Shown in pieces: positions 51,619-60,420 of a stretch of 64,000 nucleotides of DNA. The translations under genes were made by a program, and so were the position numbers. The notes beneath the pieces were generated by a model. That model had not been told where the DNA came from and searched no databases. It saw only the letters and a program-made list of their open reading frames with translations. Origin of the DNA: an uncultured Acetatifactor sp. (GTDB lineage: Bacteria; Bacillota; Clostridia; Lachnospirales; Lachnospiraceae). The stretch spans positions 10,824 through 74,823 of the forward strand of contig CAJUSI010000069.1 in assembly GCA_910589035.1 (NCBI GenBank), in the 5' to 3' direction. Positions within the stretch are counted from its first letter, which is position 1; every line of letters starts with the position of its first letter.

Positions 51619-53928
51619 TCAGTTATATCCGTAATCTATGGCAAAATTATACGGACTGTATCCGTTCTGACGGATACGGTAGCACACAAAGTTCTCCGTC
51701 TCATAATAGACTTCCATCTCGTTGGGATACAGCCGCATAAATTCCTGCGTCCAATAATACATATGGGACATGACTATCCATCTCGCATCTCCGATATAGG
51801 CTTCGAGTCCTGTCAGCTTCGGCAGGGGCATCTGAGCTCCCTCAGCAGATACTGCCCGCTCCGGTATCACGGTATTCATATAATCAAGGTAGAGAAGGGG
51901 CACCTTCTCCACGAAAAAGTACACCGTATCCGTGGGAATGGTCAGGAGGGTTTCTTCATCAAAGTCCTCCATCTGCTGCAGAAACGTAATGGTTTCAAAG
52001 TGATAGCCATAGTCCCACAGCATCTGACGCTCATCGTTGGCGGAGCAGATGGTCCAGGTGCCTCCGGCAGAACTGCCGGACTCCCCTTCCCCTCCGGAAT
52101 TGCCCTGCTCCATGGAATGTCTCTCCTCCATGATGATATTCGTCAGACAGAGAACCGCCTCGTTGCTTTCATAGGGGCTTATGCGCACAGGCGTCTTAAT
52201 TCCCGTATACGCCACCAGAATACCGGCAAGGACAAGCGCCGTAAGCGCACCGTACTCAATGGATCTCCGCTCCCGGAACAGGAGGTACAGAATCGCATCA
52301 AGACACAGGCTCCAGGAGACGGCAATAATGTATCCGATATAAACGGCATAGCGTGTATACTCCATGATCTGCGGAATTCCCAACTGAGCGGCTGACTGAA
52401 GGATGCCCAGAAGCACCCCGAACAGGCCAACGGAAATCAAGACCGCTCCGTATTCCCTCCTGCCAAGGAGGAACCACAGAATTCCAAGCAAAAAGAGGGC
52501 ACCGATGCTGCCTAAAATAAATCCGGTTGCCGGCACATTGCCGTCGGTGACGCATTCCTCTATTTTCTCCAGGATACGGTACAGTCTCTCCCTGAAGGAA
52601 ATCTGCTGCCCCTTCTCTGCCCCATCCGTATTCTGGGCATTTTTCATTCCGTTTTCTGCGTCTTCCGTCCCGCTTCCCGTATTTTTTTCATTTTCGCGAT
52701 CTCCTGCCTTATCTTCGGATGTGCTGTCTTCAGACTCCTCTGCCGAGATTAAGCTCATTCCCCAGTGCAGGGAGCCCTGCAGCGGAGTTCCGGTGGCATA
52801 TGCGATTCCCATGGGCAGTACAGCCAGCAGAATACCGGCCGCTCCGGCCAACAGCAGTCTCTTCAGATAGCGCCAGCGCAGGCACCTGAAGCAAAAACCG
52901 ACTCCAATTCCGATACAGAACAGTCCGGCCATCATCGTATCATAAAAATGAGCGGACAATGTCATGGAAATACTGATCGAAAAGAGCAGGAGGTAAACAG
53001 AGGGCAGCGTCAATTCTCCCTTTTTAGCTCCCAATCCGGCAGTAATTCCCCTTTCCTGCAGAAAGGCAATCGCAAAATATGCCGCGGGCAGGAGGAAAAG
53101 CATTCCGAATTCCTGGGGAAGCGCCGCATAATATCTGTAATATACAAACTGATAAAAGATATCGGAAGCCGCATAGGCGAAAATACCGATATAAGGAGTA
53201 TACCTGGCCCTGCAGACTGACCGCAGAAACAAAAAGAGCATAAAATGAATCATCAGTGTCTGAACCAGGGAAAAAACATGCAGCAGCATATAGGTGGGAA
53301 AGGCAAACACCTGATGCAGATAATACATTACACAGTGGAAGCCGAAAGGATAGATGCCGTCCACAAAGAGATTGTTATTCCCCATATGGTTGATCCAGTA
53401 ATTGTGCAGAACCATATCGGAGGAAGAATAGCCGTATACCTGAAAAGTGTTGAGCCCGTATATGTATAGGATCAGCGCCAGAGATCCCGAAATCAGAAGG
53501 ATATCCACCTTATGGAATGCCAGCCATACCTTAAGCCTTTCTGAGGAAAAGCGCCGCAGCACCCTTCCCGTCCGCAGCAGGAAGGTCTTTCTCCCCATCT
53601 CCCCTTCGGAGAGACTCCTGGCCCGTCCGGTGAAACGCTCCGCAAGGAAGGCAATTCTGCCTCTGTATCTGTGTAAGCCCGCTGCCGCAAAAGGCAGGAT
53701 AGTCCCGACAATCAATGTCCCTCTGCAGGAAATATGCAGAAGCTGCAGCAGAAACACCAGATTTATGACATAGAAATTTCCGGCCATTAAGCAGGCCATA
53801 AGCCTTGCCGACAATCTCAGGCCGCCCAGTCTCCTTCGCAGCAGAACCCATGGCAGAAGCAGCGCCGTAATCAGATACGCCGCCAATACGCCCATGAACT
53901 GCAGTATAATAAGCATTGTCATTGACAT
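51619..53928 (-). CDS. Large polytopic membrane protein in the pel-type operon, unknown
   Basis: 769 residues from the ATG at 53928 with a GGGAGG site. About twelve to fourteen hydrophobic helices are spread over residues 1-600. Between helix groups lies a very acidic low-complexity loop (about 415-455: EESEDSTSEDK, KNTGSGTEDAENG). The C-terminal about 150 residues are soluble. The arrangement resembles GT-C type glycosyltransferases or oligosaccharide-handling membrane proteins, but no catalytic signature could be fixed. It lies between pelE and the DUF2194 gene with gaps of 13 and 30 bp. It has no counterpart in the described Gram-negative pel set known to me. Confidence 0.7.
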   Translation of the reverse strand: MSMTMLIILQFMGVLAAYLITALLLPWVLLRRRLGGLRLSARLMACLMAGNFYVINLVFLLQLLHISCRGTLIVGTILPFAAAGLHRYRGRIAFLAERFTGRARSLSEGEMGRKTFLLRTGRVLRRFSSERLKVWLAFHKVDILLISGSLALILYIYGLNTFQVYGYSSSDMVLHNYWINHMGNNNLFVDGIYPFGFHCVMYYLHQVFAFPTYMLLHVFSLVQTLMIHFMLFLFLRSVCRARYTPYIGIFAYAASDIFYQFVYYRYYAALPQEFGMLFLLPAAYFAIAFLQERGITAGLGAKKGELTLPSVYLLLFSISISMTLSAHFYDTMMAGLFCIGIGVGFCFRCLRWRYLKRLLLAGAAGILLAVLPMGIAYATGTPLQGSLHWGMSLISAEESEDSTSEDKAGDRENEKNTGSGTEDAENGMKNAQNTDGAEKGQQISFRERLYRILEKIEECVTDGNVPATGFILGSIGALFLLGILWFLLGRREYGAVLISVGLFGVLLGILQSAAQLGIPQIMEYTRYAVYIGYIIAVSWSLCLDAILYLLFRERRSIEYGALTALVLAGILVAYTGIKTPVRISPYESNEAVLCLTNIIMEERHSMEQGNSGGEGESGSSAGGTWTICSANDERQMLWDYGYHFETITFLQQMEDFDEETLLTIPTDTVYFFVEKVPLLYLDYMNTVIPERAVSAEGAQMPLPKLTGLEAYIGDARWIVMSHMYYWTQEFMRLYPNEMEVYYETENFVCYRIRQNGYSPYNFAIDYGYN

Positions 53929-53941
53929 ATTCTGCCTCCCT

Positions 53942-54904
53942 TTAACTGAAAATCCGAACCAATTCCAACGTTTCGCTGTCGATGACAACATTCGACAGCT
54001 TTAGGGATTCCAGGGTTTGAAAGAACGCCTCCCTGTCCTGCATGGCAAAATAGAGCTTCAGTCTGCAGGTATAAGCGGCAAGCTCCTCCGGATAACGCTC
54101 CGCCATTCTCGCGCACCATTTTGAAGTATTGCCGAAGTCTCTGATTTCCAACGTCCGCAGGCATAGCTGCTCATACCACTTCAATGTAATCCTGGATTCC
54201 TCCTTCCCATACAGAAGCTCCGCCGCATCGTTCAGAATGGAGACAAATTTATTCTGTTCCTGCATGGAAAAGATATGCTGCTTTAAAATATTATCCATGT
54301 AATCCAAAAGCAGTTCTTCACATTCCGTCTGGGAGGAATCCTCTTCCTGAATCTGACGCCAGAGCTTCTGTACATAGATACGGAATTTATTCAGCTCATC
54401 GGAGAGAACCGCCGCCGCATAATGGGAGGTCTCCGAGTCCTCACTGTCCAGCGCCAGTGTAATGGACGCCAGCGAATGCCGGATATCCTCTTTGATTACA
54501 TTCATCATGACCATACGCAGGTTTTTCTTCTCATTTACCAGAACGGCCTCCTCCAGGGGAATGATATCCCGCTCCCGCTCCTCATCCGCCTTCATGCGGG
54601 TCCTGGTCCGTTCCCTGCTGAATATCACATCCGACAAATCCACTTTCTTCCAGAAGACTGTCAGATAGAAAAGATGGGACACGAAAAAGAAAAGCGGCCC
54701 GATTACCGGACAGAGGAGCATCACAATAAAACGAAGCAGATAAGTCCTCCTGTTATCATACAGAGGTTCTGTCTTCTCCTCATCGCATACCGCGGCATGT
54801 GCGGGAACAAGAAAGAAGATTCCCGCAAGCAGATATAGCACCGCCACAATCAGGTTAACGATCAGAATGATCAGAAAAATTCTTTCATCCCTGGCCAGGG
54901 TCAT
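53942..54904 (-). CDS. pelE: PelE-like membrane protein with helical repeats
   Basis: 320 residues. Two N-terminal membrane helices (about 9-33 and 53-82) are followed by a cytoplasmic helical domain with TPR-like pairs (for example LLYGKEESRITLKWYEQLCLRTLEI, YPEELAAYTCRLKLYFAMQDREAF). This is the PelE architecture; in Pel systems PelE binds PelD and PelG at the inner face of the membrane. Its start overlaps the pelD stop by ATGA. The call rests on architecture and position rather than on strong sequence motifs. Confidence 0.78.
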   Translation of the reverse strand: MTLARDERIFLIILIVNLIVAVLYLLAGIFFLVPAHAAVCDEEKTEPLYDNRRTYLLRFIVMLLCPVIGPLFFFVSHLFYLTVFWKKVDLSDVIFSRERTRTRMKADEERERDIIPLEEAVLVNEKKNLRMVMMNVIKEDIRHSLASITLALDSEDSETSHYAAAVLSDELNKFRIYVQKLWRQIQEEDSSQTECEELLLDYMDNILKQHIFSMQEQNKFVSILNDAAELLYGKEESRITLKWYEQLCLRTLEIRDFGNTSKWCARMAERYPEELAAYTCRLKLYFAMQDREAFFQTLESLKLSNVVIDSETLELVRIFS

Positions 54905-57084
54905 AACAGCACGCCCTCCTCTATCCGGCTGTCATAGCCGGCTTTTTTAAAGCGCTCCACAATTCCGCCTGCATTCTCCTGGTTGGTATTGGATAACAGC
55001 ACGCACAGCCGGCTGCCTTCCAGGACGCCCATATAGTCCGTCTGTCTGATGCTGGCGCCCAGTGCGCGCGCCACGTCCTCGTAATGCCGGCCCTCTGTCT
55101 GAATCTCAAGCAGCACATATTCCGTCAATCCCTTTTCCTTCGCATCGAAGAAAGCCTTTGCCAGGTGCGTGAAAGCACTTTCATCCAATATATTCGTACC
55201 CTCCACGTAGCGCCGGTTGCGAAGCGCCTCCAGATACCTGTTGGCCCGCACAACCGCATTCTGGATCAGATACCCTACGATGGTCAGGCGGTTGGCCTCT
55301 CCCAGCGTCATACGCTCCCAGGGAATTCCCCACAGCATCAAAACCAGCTGCATATCATCCTCCGAATATACGGCGCTGGCCATCATCGGCATCTTATCCT
55401 TCATATTTCTGTTGATATAGACGCGGCGTTCCTTCAATTCTCCGTACAGATCATCCATCTCGGTATATTTAATGGAATTTCCAAGCTTTCTGGCATCCTT
55501 TGAGGTGGCGGAAAACAATCTGGCATAATCGCCGTTTGCCACGGTATATACCGCAACATCCATACAGTCCATCAGCCTGGAAAGCACCTGTGCCGCATAA
55601 AACAGCACCTCCTCCGGACCGTACTGTTCCAGGGTGGCGGAAATCTCATAGATTTTTCCCAGGCTGTCCTTGTGATTTACCACCTGGGTCTCAAAATTCT
55701 GCTTCATCCGCACATTGCTGTCATTGATTTCCGAAATATCGCTCAGCTGATGGTTGAGATACTCCATCTGAGCCCTGCTTTCATTTTTCAGGAAACGGAT
55801 CTGATCCTTCAGATATCCCACCGAAAGCCCCACGATAAAGAGCTGTGCCATCCAGACATAAGTATTGTAATCCAGAAGTATCTCAAAACCCGGACGTACC
55901 TGCATTTCCTGAACGCAATACCCCAGCACCGCAAGTAATCCGGAAAAGATGGCCTGCTGCTGTCCGTAGACTATGGCAAAGAGAAGCACATACAGGAGAT
56001 AAAAATCCAGCCTTGCAAAGAATTCGCTGCCGGCAGCCAGGCGGTTCAAAAAGAAAAAGACAATAAAACAAATCAGATTTTCCACGAAAGGGAACAGTGC
56101 CCGGAATATTCTGCGGACATTATTCCATGTCTTCATGACAAGTCCGGCGCCCTCGTCCTCCTCCGTGAGAAAAGATGTGTAATTTCGTTTTATAAAATGG
56201 ACAACCTTTTTCACGCCCGTATCATAGCCGTTGAAAATCTTCGAATCAAATTCTTCTATGTATCTGTGGCTGTCCAGAATCAGCCGGCGGCCCGCTCCCA
56301 CCGTGTTATCCGCCGTCTCCACGCCGGCGCTCAGTTCCTCCCGAATCATTTCGGCGAGCTTCTTCTCTCCGATCTCATCCATGGAAGAAAGATGATAGCA
56401 GGAGTGCTTCGGCGCTTCCCGGCAGAGAATATTGTAAATCATTTCCACTGCGTCATTCAGATAGAGCATGGAAAAGGAACGTCTCTCATTGAAGGAAACG
56501 GTACCCGTCTTCAATGCCTCAAGACACATTCGAAAGCAGGGATCGTCCGATTTCTTTCCCTTCTCGGGCACCCAGTAGAGATGGTCAAAGCGCAGTATAA
56601 ATGTCTCCGTCCCCTGTGTCCTGCGGTAGTTTGCGCAGGTCGCTTCCCCCTGGACCAGCGCCAGCGCCTTAAATCCCTCCGGCGTAGCCGGTTCCTCTTC
56701 CTTCACGGCATCCGCATAGACGGCGCCGTATACTTCGTGGGAGGATAAATACAGGAAGCGCCCCCCCTTCTTCATCATACTGCAGGCCGCCAGAATATTC
56801 ATGAGACCGGCCATATAGCGGACGGAATCCTGCCTTGGACTGCTCCAGTCGAAATTGGTATCGTATGCTCCCGTGAATACGGTGACATCCGGCCTTATAC
56901 TCTCCAGAATATCCTTGATGCTGCCGCTGTCATAGGAAAAGTGATATTTCTCAAATACATGATGATACGAAGAATGTCCTTCCTTCTGTCCCGTCAACAG
57001 ATAAACCCGATGCCCGTTCTTGTTCAGTTTATCGATCATTGCGTTCATCAGCACACTGCTTCCGCCAATCAGTAATACAACCAT
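54901..57084 (-). CDS. pelD: PelD-like c-di-GMP receptor with N-terminal SDR domain
   Basis: 727 residues from the ATG at 57084 (AAGGGTGG site); a GTG at 57096 would add four residues. Residues 1-300 form an epimerase-like SDR domain, but the glycine motif reads GGSSVLMN and the Tyr-x-x-x-Lys site reads Phe138-x-x-x-Ala142, so it is probably inactive. About 330-425 holds four membrane helices, 435-475 a coiled coil, 480-615 a GAF domain, and 620-727 a degenerate GGDEF domain. There the signature has become EGSRL (689-693), while the inhibitory-site motif Arg680-x-x-Asp683 five residues before is kept. In Pseudomonas PelD this RxxD binds c-di-GMP and switches on Pel polymerisation. First gene of the operon, transcribed from 57214-57241. 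Confidence 0.88.
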   Translation of the reverse strand: MVVLLIGGSSVLMNAMIDKLNKNGHRVYLLTGQKEGHSSYHHVFEKYHFSYDSGSIKDILESIRPDVTVFTGAYDTNFDWSSPRQDSVRYMAGLMNILAACSMMKKGGRFLYLSSHEVYGAVYADAVKEEEPATPEGFKALALVQGEATCANYRRTQGTETFILRFDHLYWVPEKGKKSDDPCFRMCLEALKTGTVSFNERRSFSMLYLNDAVEMIYNILCREAPKHSCYHLSSMDEIGEKKLAEMIREELSAGVETADNTVGAGRRLILDSHRYIEEFDSKIFNGYDTGVKKVVHFIKRNYTSFLTEEDEGAGLVMKTWNNVRRIFRALFPFVENLICFIVFFFLNRLAAGSEFFARLDFYLLYVLLFAIVYGQQQAIFSGLLAVLGYCVQEMQVRPGFEILLDYNTYVWMAQLFIVGLSVGYLKDQIRFLKNESRAQMEYLNHQLSDISEINDSNVRMKQNFETQVVNHKDSLGKIYEISATLEQYGPEEVLFYAAQVLSRLMDCMDVAVYTVANGDYARLFSATSKDARKLGNSIKYTEMDDLYGELKERRVYINRNMKDKMPMMASAVYSEDDMQLVLMLWGIPWERMTLGEANRLTIVGYLIQNAVVRANRYLEALRNRRYVEGTNILDESAFTHLAKAFFDAKEKGLTEYVLLEIQTEGRHYEDVARALGASIRQTDYMGVLEGSRLCVLLSNTNQENAGGIVERFKKAGYDSRIEEGVLL

Positions 57085-57096
57085 TTTTCGATCCAC

Positions 57097-57208
57097 CCTT
57101 TATCCGGCAATCTTTTATTTCCGCCGGCAATAGACTGGCGTTTTACCGGCTCAGAAACCGGTATGCCGCAAGGGCCATTGCCTCAAAGCGAATAATTGAA
57201 AAGCGCTA
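57097..57208 (-). promoter_or_regulatory. Structured 5' leader of the pel-type operon
   Basis: Between the predicted start near 57207 and pelD lie about 110 transcribed bases with nested GC-rich stems. One is a TACCGG/CCGGTA hairpin (57144-57163) enclosed by GGC/GCC, and ATTGCCGG occurs twice downstream of it. The fold suggests a regulatory leader, but it does not match the c-di-GMP-I or -II riboswitch consensus as I know them. Confidence 0.45.
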
Positions 57209-57213
57209 TGAAT

Positions 57214-57241
57214 ATTATAGCATCACAGCCTTAAAAGTCAA
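57214..57241 (-). promoter_or_regulatory. Promoter of the pel-type operon
   Basis: The minus strand has TTGACT (57241-57236), 16 bp, then a perfect TATAAT (57219-57214). It is the only strong promoter seen upstream of pelD. Confidence 0.7.
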
Positions 57242-57511
57242 GGGGGCTGCTTTTCTCTCTTTAATTCTACAGCAACAAGGCAGTTTAATTCCCGATTGCA
57301 GGAGAAAAGATCCGATACACTGATCCTCTCCAAAAGCATCCGGGTGATATTGATTACGAATAAATGTAAAGTCTTTTCCAAAAGTCAGAATGAAGTTCTT
57401 GGCATTCTGCATGAAATTCAGGATTTTCTTCGGATAAGAGAAATTAATATGATAATCAATGTAGCCAAAGAAACTGTTCAGAATTAGGTCTATAACAATT
57501 ATGGGTTACCT

Positions 57512-57552
57512 GCGGTATAATTCCTTCGCAAGCCGTAAAGTAATTATACCGC
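57512..57552. repeat. 11-bp perfect inverted repeat in the pel upstream gap
   Basis: Arms GCGGTATAATT (57512-57522) and AATTATACCGC (57542-57552) with a 19-base spacer. No T-run follows on either strand, so it is more likely an operator or transposable-element remnant than a terminator. The surrounding gap 57242-57647 holds only short open frames with no recognisable product. Confidence 0.6.
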
Positions 57553-57647
57553 ATCCATGTCGGATTTAATATGTTTTAGAAAATTCATTTAAGATTTTGC
57601 GAGTATTATGTGACGGATTTTTTGATTTTTCGCCAAACTGCTTTTAC

Positions 57648-58604
57648 TCAGTTTGCTATAATAAATTTTACTGTGCTTCCAAACCAAACATCCTCCGTAA
57701 AATGAATTTCCATCTCACTCCAGTCCGCCGGAACTTCCCACCCTATCCAGCCGCGCATCTTCTTTCCAGGTGCAATCGTTCCGTCCAATTGTGTCTCATC
57801 GCCTGTTTCTAAAAGAGCGTTAAATGAATAATTTATCGAATAATTGTCCGCATAGGCGTCAAAGCATAAAAGACTGCTTATATTTAAATCTGATTTGGAA
57901 TTATTCTCAATCTCGAATTCCACCATCAAAAAAACATTCCCTGTAGAAGGATGATTCCATTCACTTCCCGTATTTTCTTCATATCCTGTCATTGTGACTT
58001 TTACATTATTGACCTGCGCTGTCTCCATGAGCCCATAAACGGTTTTGCCGGAATCTCTGTCAAAAACAGAATCTTTCCCGGCGCCGCTGTCTGTGGATAC
58101 AGCATTATTTTGAGAGGGTGTTCTAGCCGGATAATTTGCATCTGGTCTGTTGGAATTACTGCTTCCAATGAAAGCGACCATTACCAGAATCCACACCCCG
58201 GAAAACACCAATGCCAGTATGGAACAGACTCTTTTTCGCTGCTGGTTAATACACAGATCAACAATACCAAGAACAAGTCCGACAATGGAAATGCATCCTA
58301 ACAGGGAAAACACCAATGCGGCAATGCTCAATCCCGATGGTCTGTCCTGCCCAGCCGCAGCCGGCAGTGTACTTTTCAAGACAGACTGTGTGCCAGGCTG
58401 AATCTTCTGCCTTTTTTGCAAATTTTGCGGCGGTGTCTGCCGGGTCTGTAATTGCGTTTGATTTCTATGCATTTGACGCAGTCGTTCCGCTCTTGCCTCC
58501 TCTAAGCTGTCATAATTTCTTTCTTCCAGAGGAATCTTACAGACAGCGCATCTGACAGAGGCGTTTCCGTATTCTCTTCCGCATTTTGCACATACTTTCG
58601 ACAT
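57648..58604 (-). CDS. Zinc-ribbon membrane protein with DUF4352-like domain
   Basis: 318 residues. An N-terminal zinc ribbon (CAKCGREYG, then CAVCKIPLEERNY; residues 4-25) is followed by a Gln-rich linker. A pair of membrane helices with the DUF4190-like pattern comes next (SGLSIAALVFSLLGCISIVGLVLGIVDL and CSILALVFSGVWILVMVAFIG). An extracellular Ser/Thr linker leads to a DUF4352-type beta-sandwich (VNNVKVTMTGYEEN, NVFLMVEFEIENNSKSDLNISS). Such proteins are common surface proteins of unknown role. The start has a GGAAGGAAG site. It is not obviously linked to the pel operon. Confidence 0.8.
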   Translation of the reverse strand: MSKVCAKCGREYGNASVRCAVCKIPLEERNYDSLEEARAERLRQMHRNQTQLQTRQTPPQNLQKRQKIQPGTQSVLKSTLPAAAGQDRPSGLSIAALVFSLLGCISIVGLVLGIVDLCINQQRKRVCSILALVFSGVWILVMVAFIGSSNSNRPDANYPARTPSQNNAVSTDSGAGKDSVFDRDSGKTVYGLMETAQVNNVKVTMTGYEENTGSEWNHPSTGNVFLMVEFEIENNSKSDLNISSLLCFDAYADNYSINYSFNALLETGDETQLDGTIAPGKKMRGWIGWEVPADWSEMEIHFTEDVWFGSTVKFIIAN

Positions 58605-58670
58605 ATCGATTCTTCCTTCCTTTATTTTCAGCTATTCAGCAATTTCTGCAGCCCTCTTTTTGCTGATCAT

Positions 58671-59132
58671 CTACTCCTGAGGTCCGCTGGTCTGGAGCAG
58701 CTCCAGTCCCTGTTCTTTCAGCATGGCATTTACATCGAGGATATTGCCGGAATGCCGGTTAAATGCAATCATCAGCACGGCATCCCGGGGGATTCTTGCA
58801 TAAAGCGGCGACATCCCATACAGCATCAGCGCATGCTGCGTCTCCTCAAGAGTCAGTTCCGCCGCATAACAGATTCTCAGAATCACATCCCTCTGGCGGG
58901 TGTGCTTTTCTTCAGAGAGAATCTTATAGCCATAGCGTTCCGGCACATCTGCCTGAATAAAGATATCCTGCTGACGAAGATTCTTTTCCTTTATGAGCTT
59001 CTTCATATAGGCAGAAAACCGTTTTTCTTCCCGCAGAAGGCTTTCCTCATTTTCTTTCAGATATTTTCCTGCCTCAAAGGTATATGCGCTTTTTAATATA
59101 TTTTCCAGTTTTGCTGTCGTTTTATCGTCCAT
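58671..59132 (-). CDS. HTH-type protein divergent from the kinase gene
   Basis: 153 residues from the second ATG (59132), which is 7 bases after AAGGAG; the first ATG at 59138 is too close to it. A central helix-turn-helix-like region reads KNLRQQDIFIQADVPERYGYKIL, followed by RQRDVILRICYAAELTLEETQHALMLYG, close to XRE-like regulators. The C-terminal part with DAVLMIAFNRHSGNILDVNAML recurs in Clostridia in proteins encoded next to Ser/Thr kinases. It may bind DNA in the shared intergenic region or serve as kinase partner. The function is not known. Confidence 0.7.
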   Translation of the reverse strand: MDDKTTAKLENILKSAYTFEAGKYLKENEESLLREEKRFSAYMKKLIKEKNLRQQDIFIQADVPERYGYKILSEEKHTRQRDVILRICYAAELTLEETQHALMLYGMSPLYARIPRDAVLMIAFNRHSGNILDVNAMLKEQGLELLQTSGPQE

Positions 59133-59196
59133 TTTCATTCTCCTTGAAAATTGTATGTTAGCGTAATTTACACGTTAAATCAAGTAAATAATGGTC

Positions 59197-59225
59197 TTGA
59201 ACCATTTTACCGGACAGGTTATAAT
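59197..59225 (+). promoter_or_regulatory. Promoter of the kinase gene
   Basis: TTGAAC (59197-59202), 17 bp, then a perfect TATAAT (59220-59225), giving a start near 59232 and a leader of about 58 bases. On the other strand TTGATT, 17 bp, TAACAT (about 59183-59155) could serve the divergent HTH gene. Confidence 0.75.
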
Positions 59226-59289
59226 CGAGGTATCAGTATATACCATAAAAACAGTGCCATATTTGGGGGCATATTTTCGGAGGCCACAG

Positions 59290-60399
59290 ATGACGATTGA
59301 ATCTTCACTCGCACTATCTTATTATAAGAAAGTAGCCGATATCAACCAAAAACACGGAATTTCACTGGTGCAGTATCAGCAAACCGGAAAATTCTATGTT
59401 CAGAAAACTCTGCAAGTATATAATGCTGCGGTATTTCAACAGCTGTCCGCATATCCGCTTCCCGGCATTCCCTGCATTTATGAGGCCATTGAGGATGATT
59501 CCGGACTGATTCTGATTGAAGAATACATACCGGGCAGGACTCTTCAGGAAATGCTGGATGCAGACGGCCCTTTGCCGGAATCCCGGGTGGTAGATTATAT
59601 GGTACAGTTATGTGCTGTTTTACATTCTCTCCACAGCAGCAATCCCCCTATTATACATCGCGATATCAAGCCATCCAATATCATTATCACATCGGACGGT
59701 ATCTTAAAGCTGCTTGATTTTAATGCTGCCAGATGTGCGGACGACTCTGCCGCAAAAGATACCGTTCTAATGGGTACTCCCGGCTTTGCAGCGCCGGAGC
59801 AGTTCGGTTTCGGCTCCTCGGATGCCCAGACAGACCTCTACGCCCTGGGTATCCTCATGAATCTTCTGATCACGGGAGAGCTCTCCCATGAATGTAAGGT
59901 TTCCGGTCCTATGGAACCTGTTATCAGAAAATGCATTATGATGGAGCGGACCAGCCGTTATTCCACCGCTTTGGAGGTGAAGAACGCCCTGGAAAAAATA
60001 CAGAACAGGCAGGGGACTGTCCATGAGCAGGGGACTGTCCGCCGCCAGACAGCCGCTGATGATTGGAGAACCTTTCTGCCTCCGGGCTTCCGGAAAGGAA
60101 AGCCTCTCTCCATGCTCCTTGGTGCCATGGGATATATCACTGTTTTCTGTGTGAGCCTTACCCTGCAGGCAAAGGACGCTGTCACTCCACAGGAGGAGTG
60201 GTTCGAGCGGATCATTACACTCTTCTATCTGCTGGGCACAATTTTTTTCTCGGCCAACTACAGGAATGTGCAGAAAAAAGTTCCCATCTGCCAAAGCCGG
60301 AATCCGGTTCTGCGCATATTGGGTATCGTGTTGGTGGATATTCTGCTTTTACTCTTCTGCGGTGTGCTTCTGACCGTTTATGGAGAGATTTGGGGGTGA
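59290..60399 (+). CDS. Membrane-anchored Ser/Thr protein kinase-like protein
   Basis: 369 residues from the ATG at 59290 (CGGAGG site). Kinase fold: N-lobe with TGKFYVQKTL as probable ATP-lysine strand, hinge LILIEEYIPGRTLQEML, catalytic loop IIHRDIKPSNIIIT, metal motif LLDFNAAR (DFN instead of DFG), then the GTPGFAAPEQFGFGSSDAQTDLYALGILM activation segment. A linker with the small repeat QGTV leads to three C-terminal membrane helices (about 275-365). The kinase core is complete apart from the DFG glycine, which is changed in several bacterial relatives too. It probably phosphorylates cytoplasmic targets; they may include the HTH protein encoded divergently. Confidence 0.87.
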   Translation: MTIESSLALSYYKKVADINQKHGISLVQYQQTGKFYVQKTLQVYNAAVFQQLSAYPLPGIPCIYEAIEDDSGLILIEEYIPGRTLQEMLDADGPLPESRVVDYMVQLCAVLHSLHSSNPPIIHRDIKPSNIIITSDGILKLLDFNAARCADDSAAKDTVLMGTPGFAAPEQFGFGSSDAQTDLYALGILMNLLITGELSHECKVSGPMEPVIRKCIMMERTSRYSTALEVKNALEKIQNRQGTVHEQGTVRRQTAADDWRTFLPPGFRKGKPLSMLLGAMGYITVFCVSLTLQAKDAVTPQEEWFERIITLFYLLGTIFFSANYRNVQKKVPICQSRNPVLRILGIVLVDILLLLFCGVLLTVYGEIWG

Positions 60400-60420
60400 T
60401 GTAAGCCCACACACTCACGA

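Noticed and set aside
57097..57208. c-di-GMP-I (GEMM) riboswitch before pelD
   Set aside because: The context and GGCA-ACC-like segment are suggestive, but the GNRA loop and the GACGCAAAGC segment required by the consensus are absent.
57215..57500. Small gene upstream of the pel-type operon
   Set aside because: Short open frames exist on both strands, but none has a ribosome binding site or recognisable product, and the region overlaps the pel promoter.
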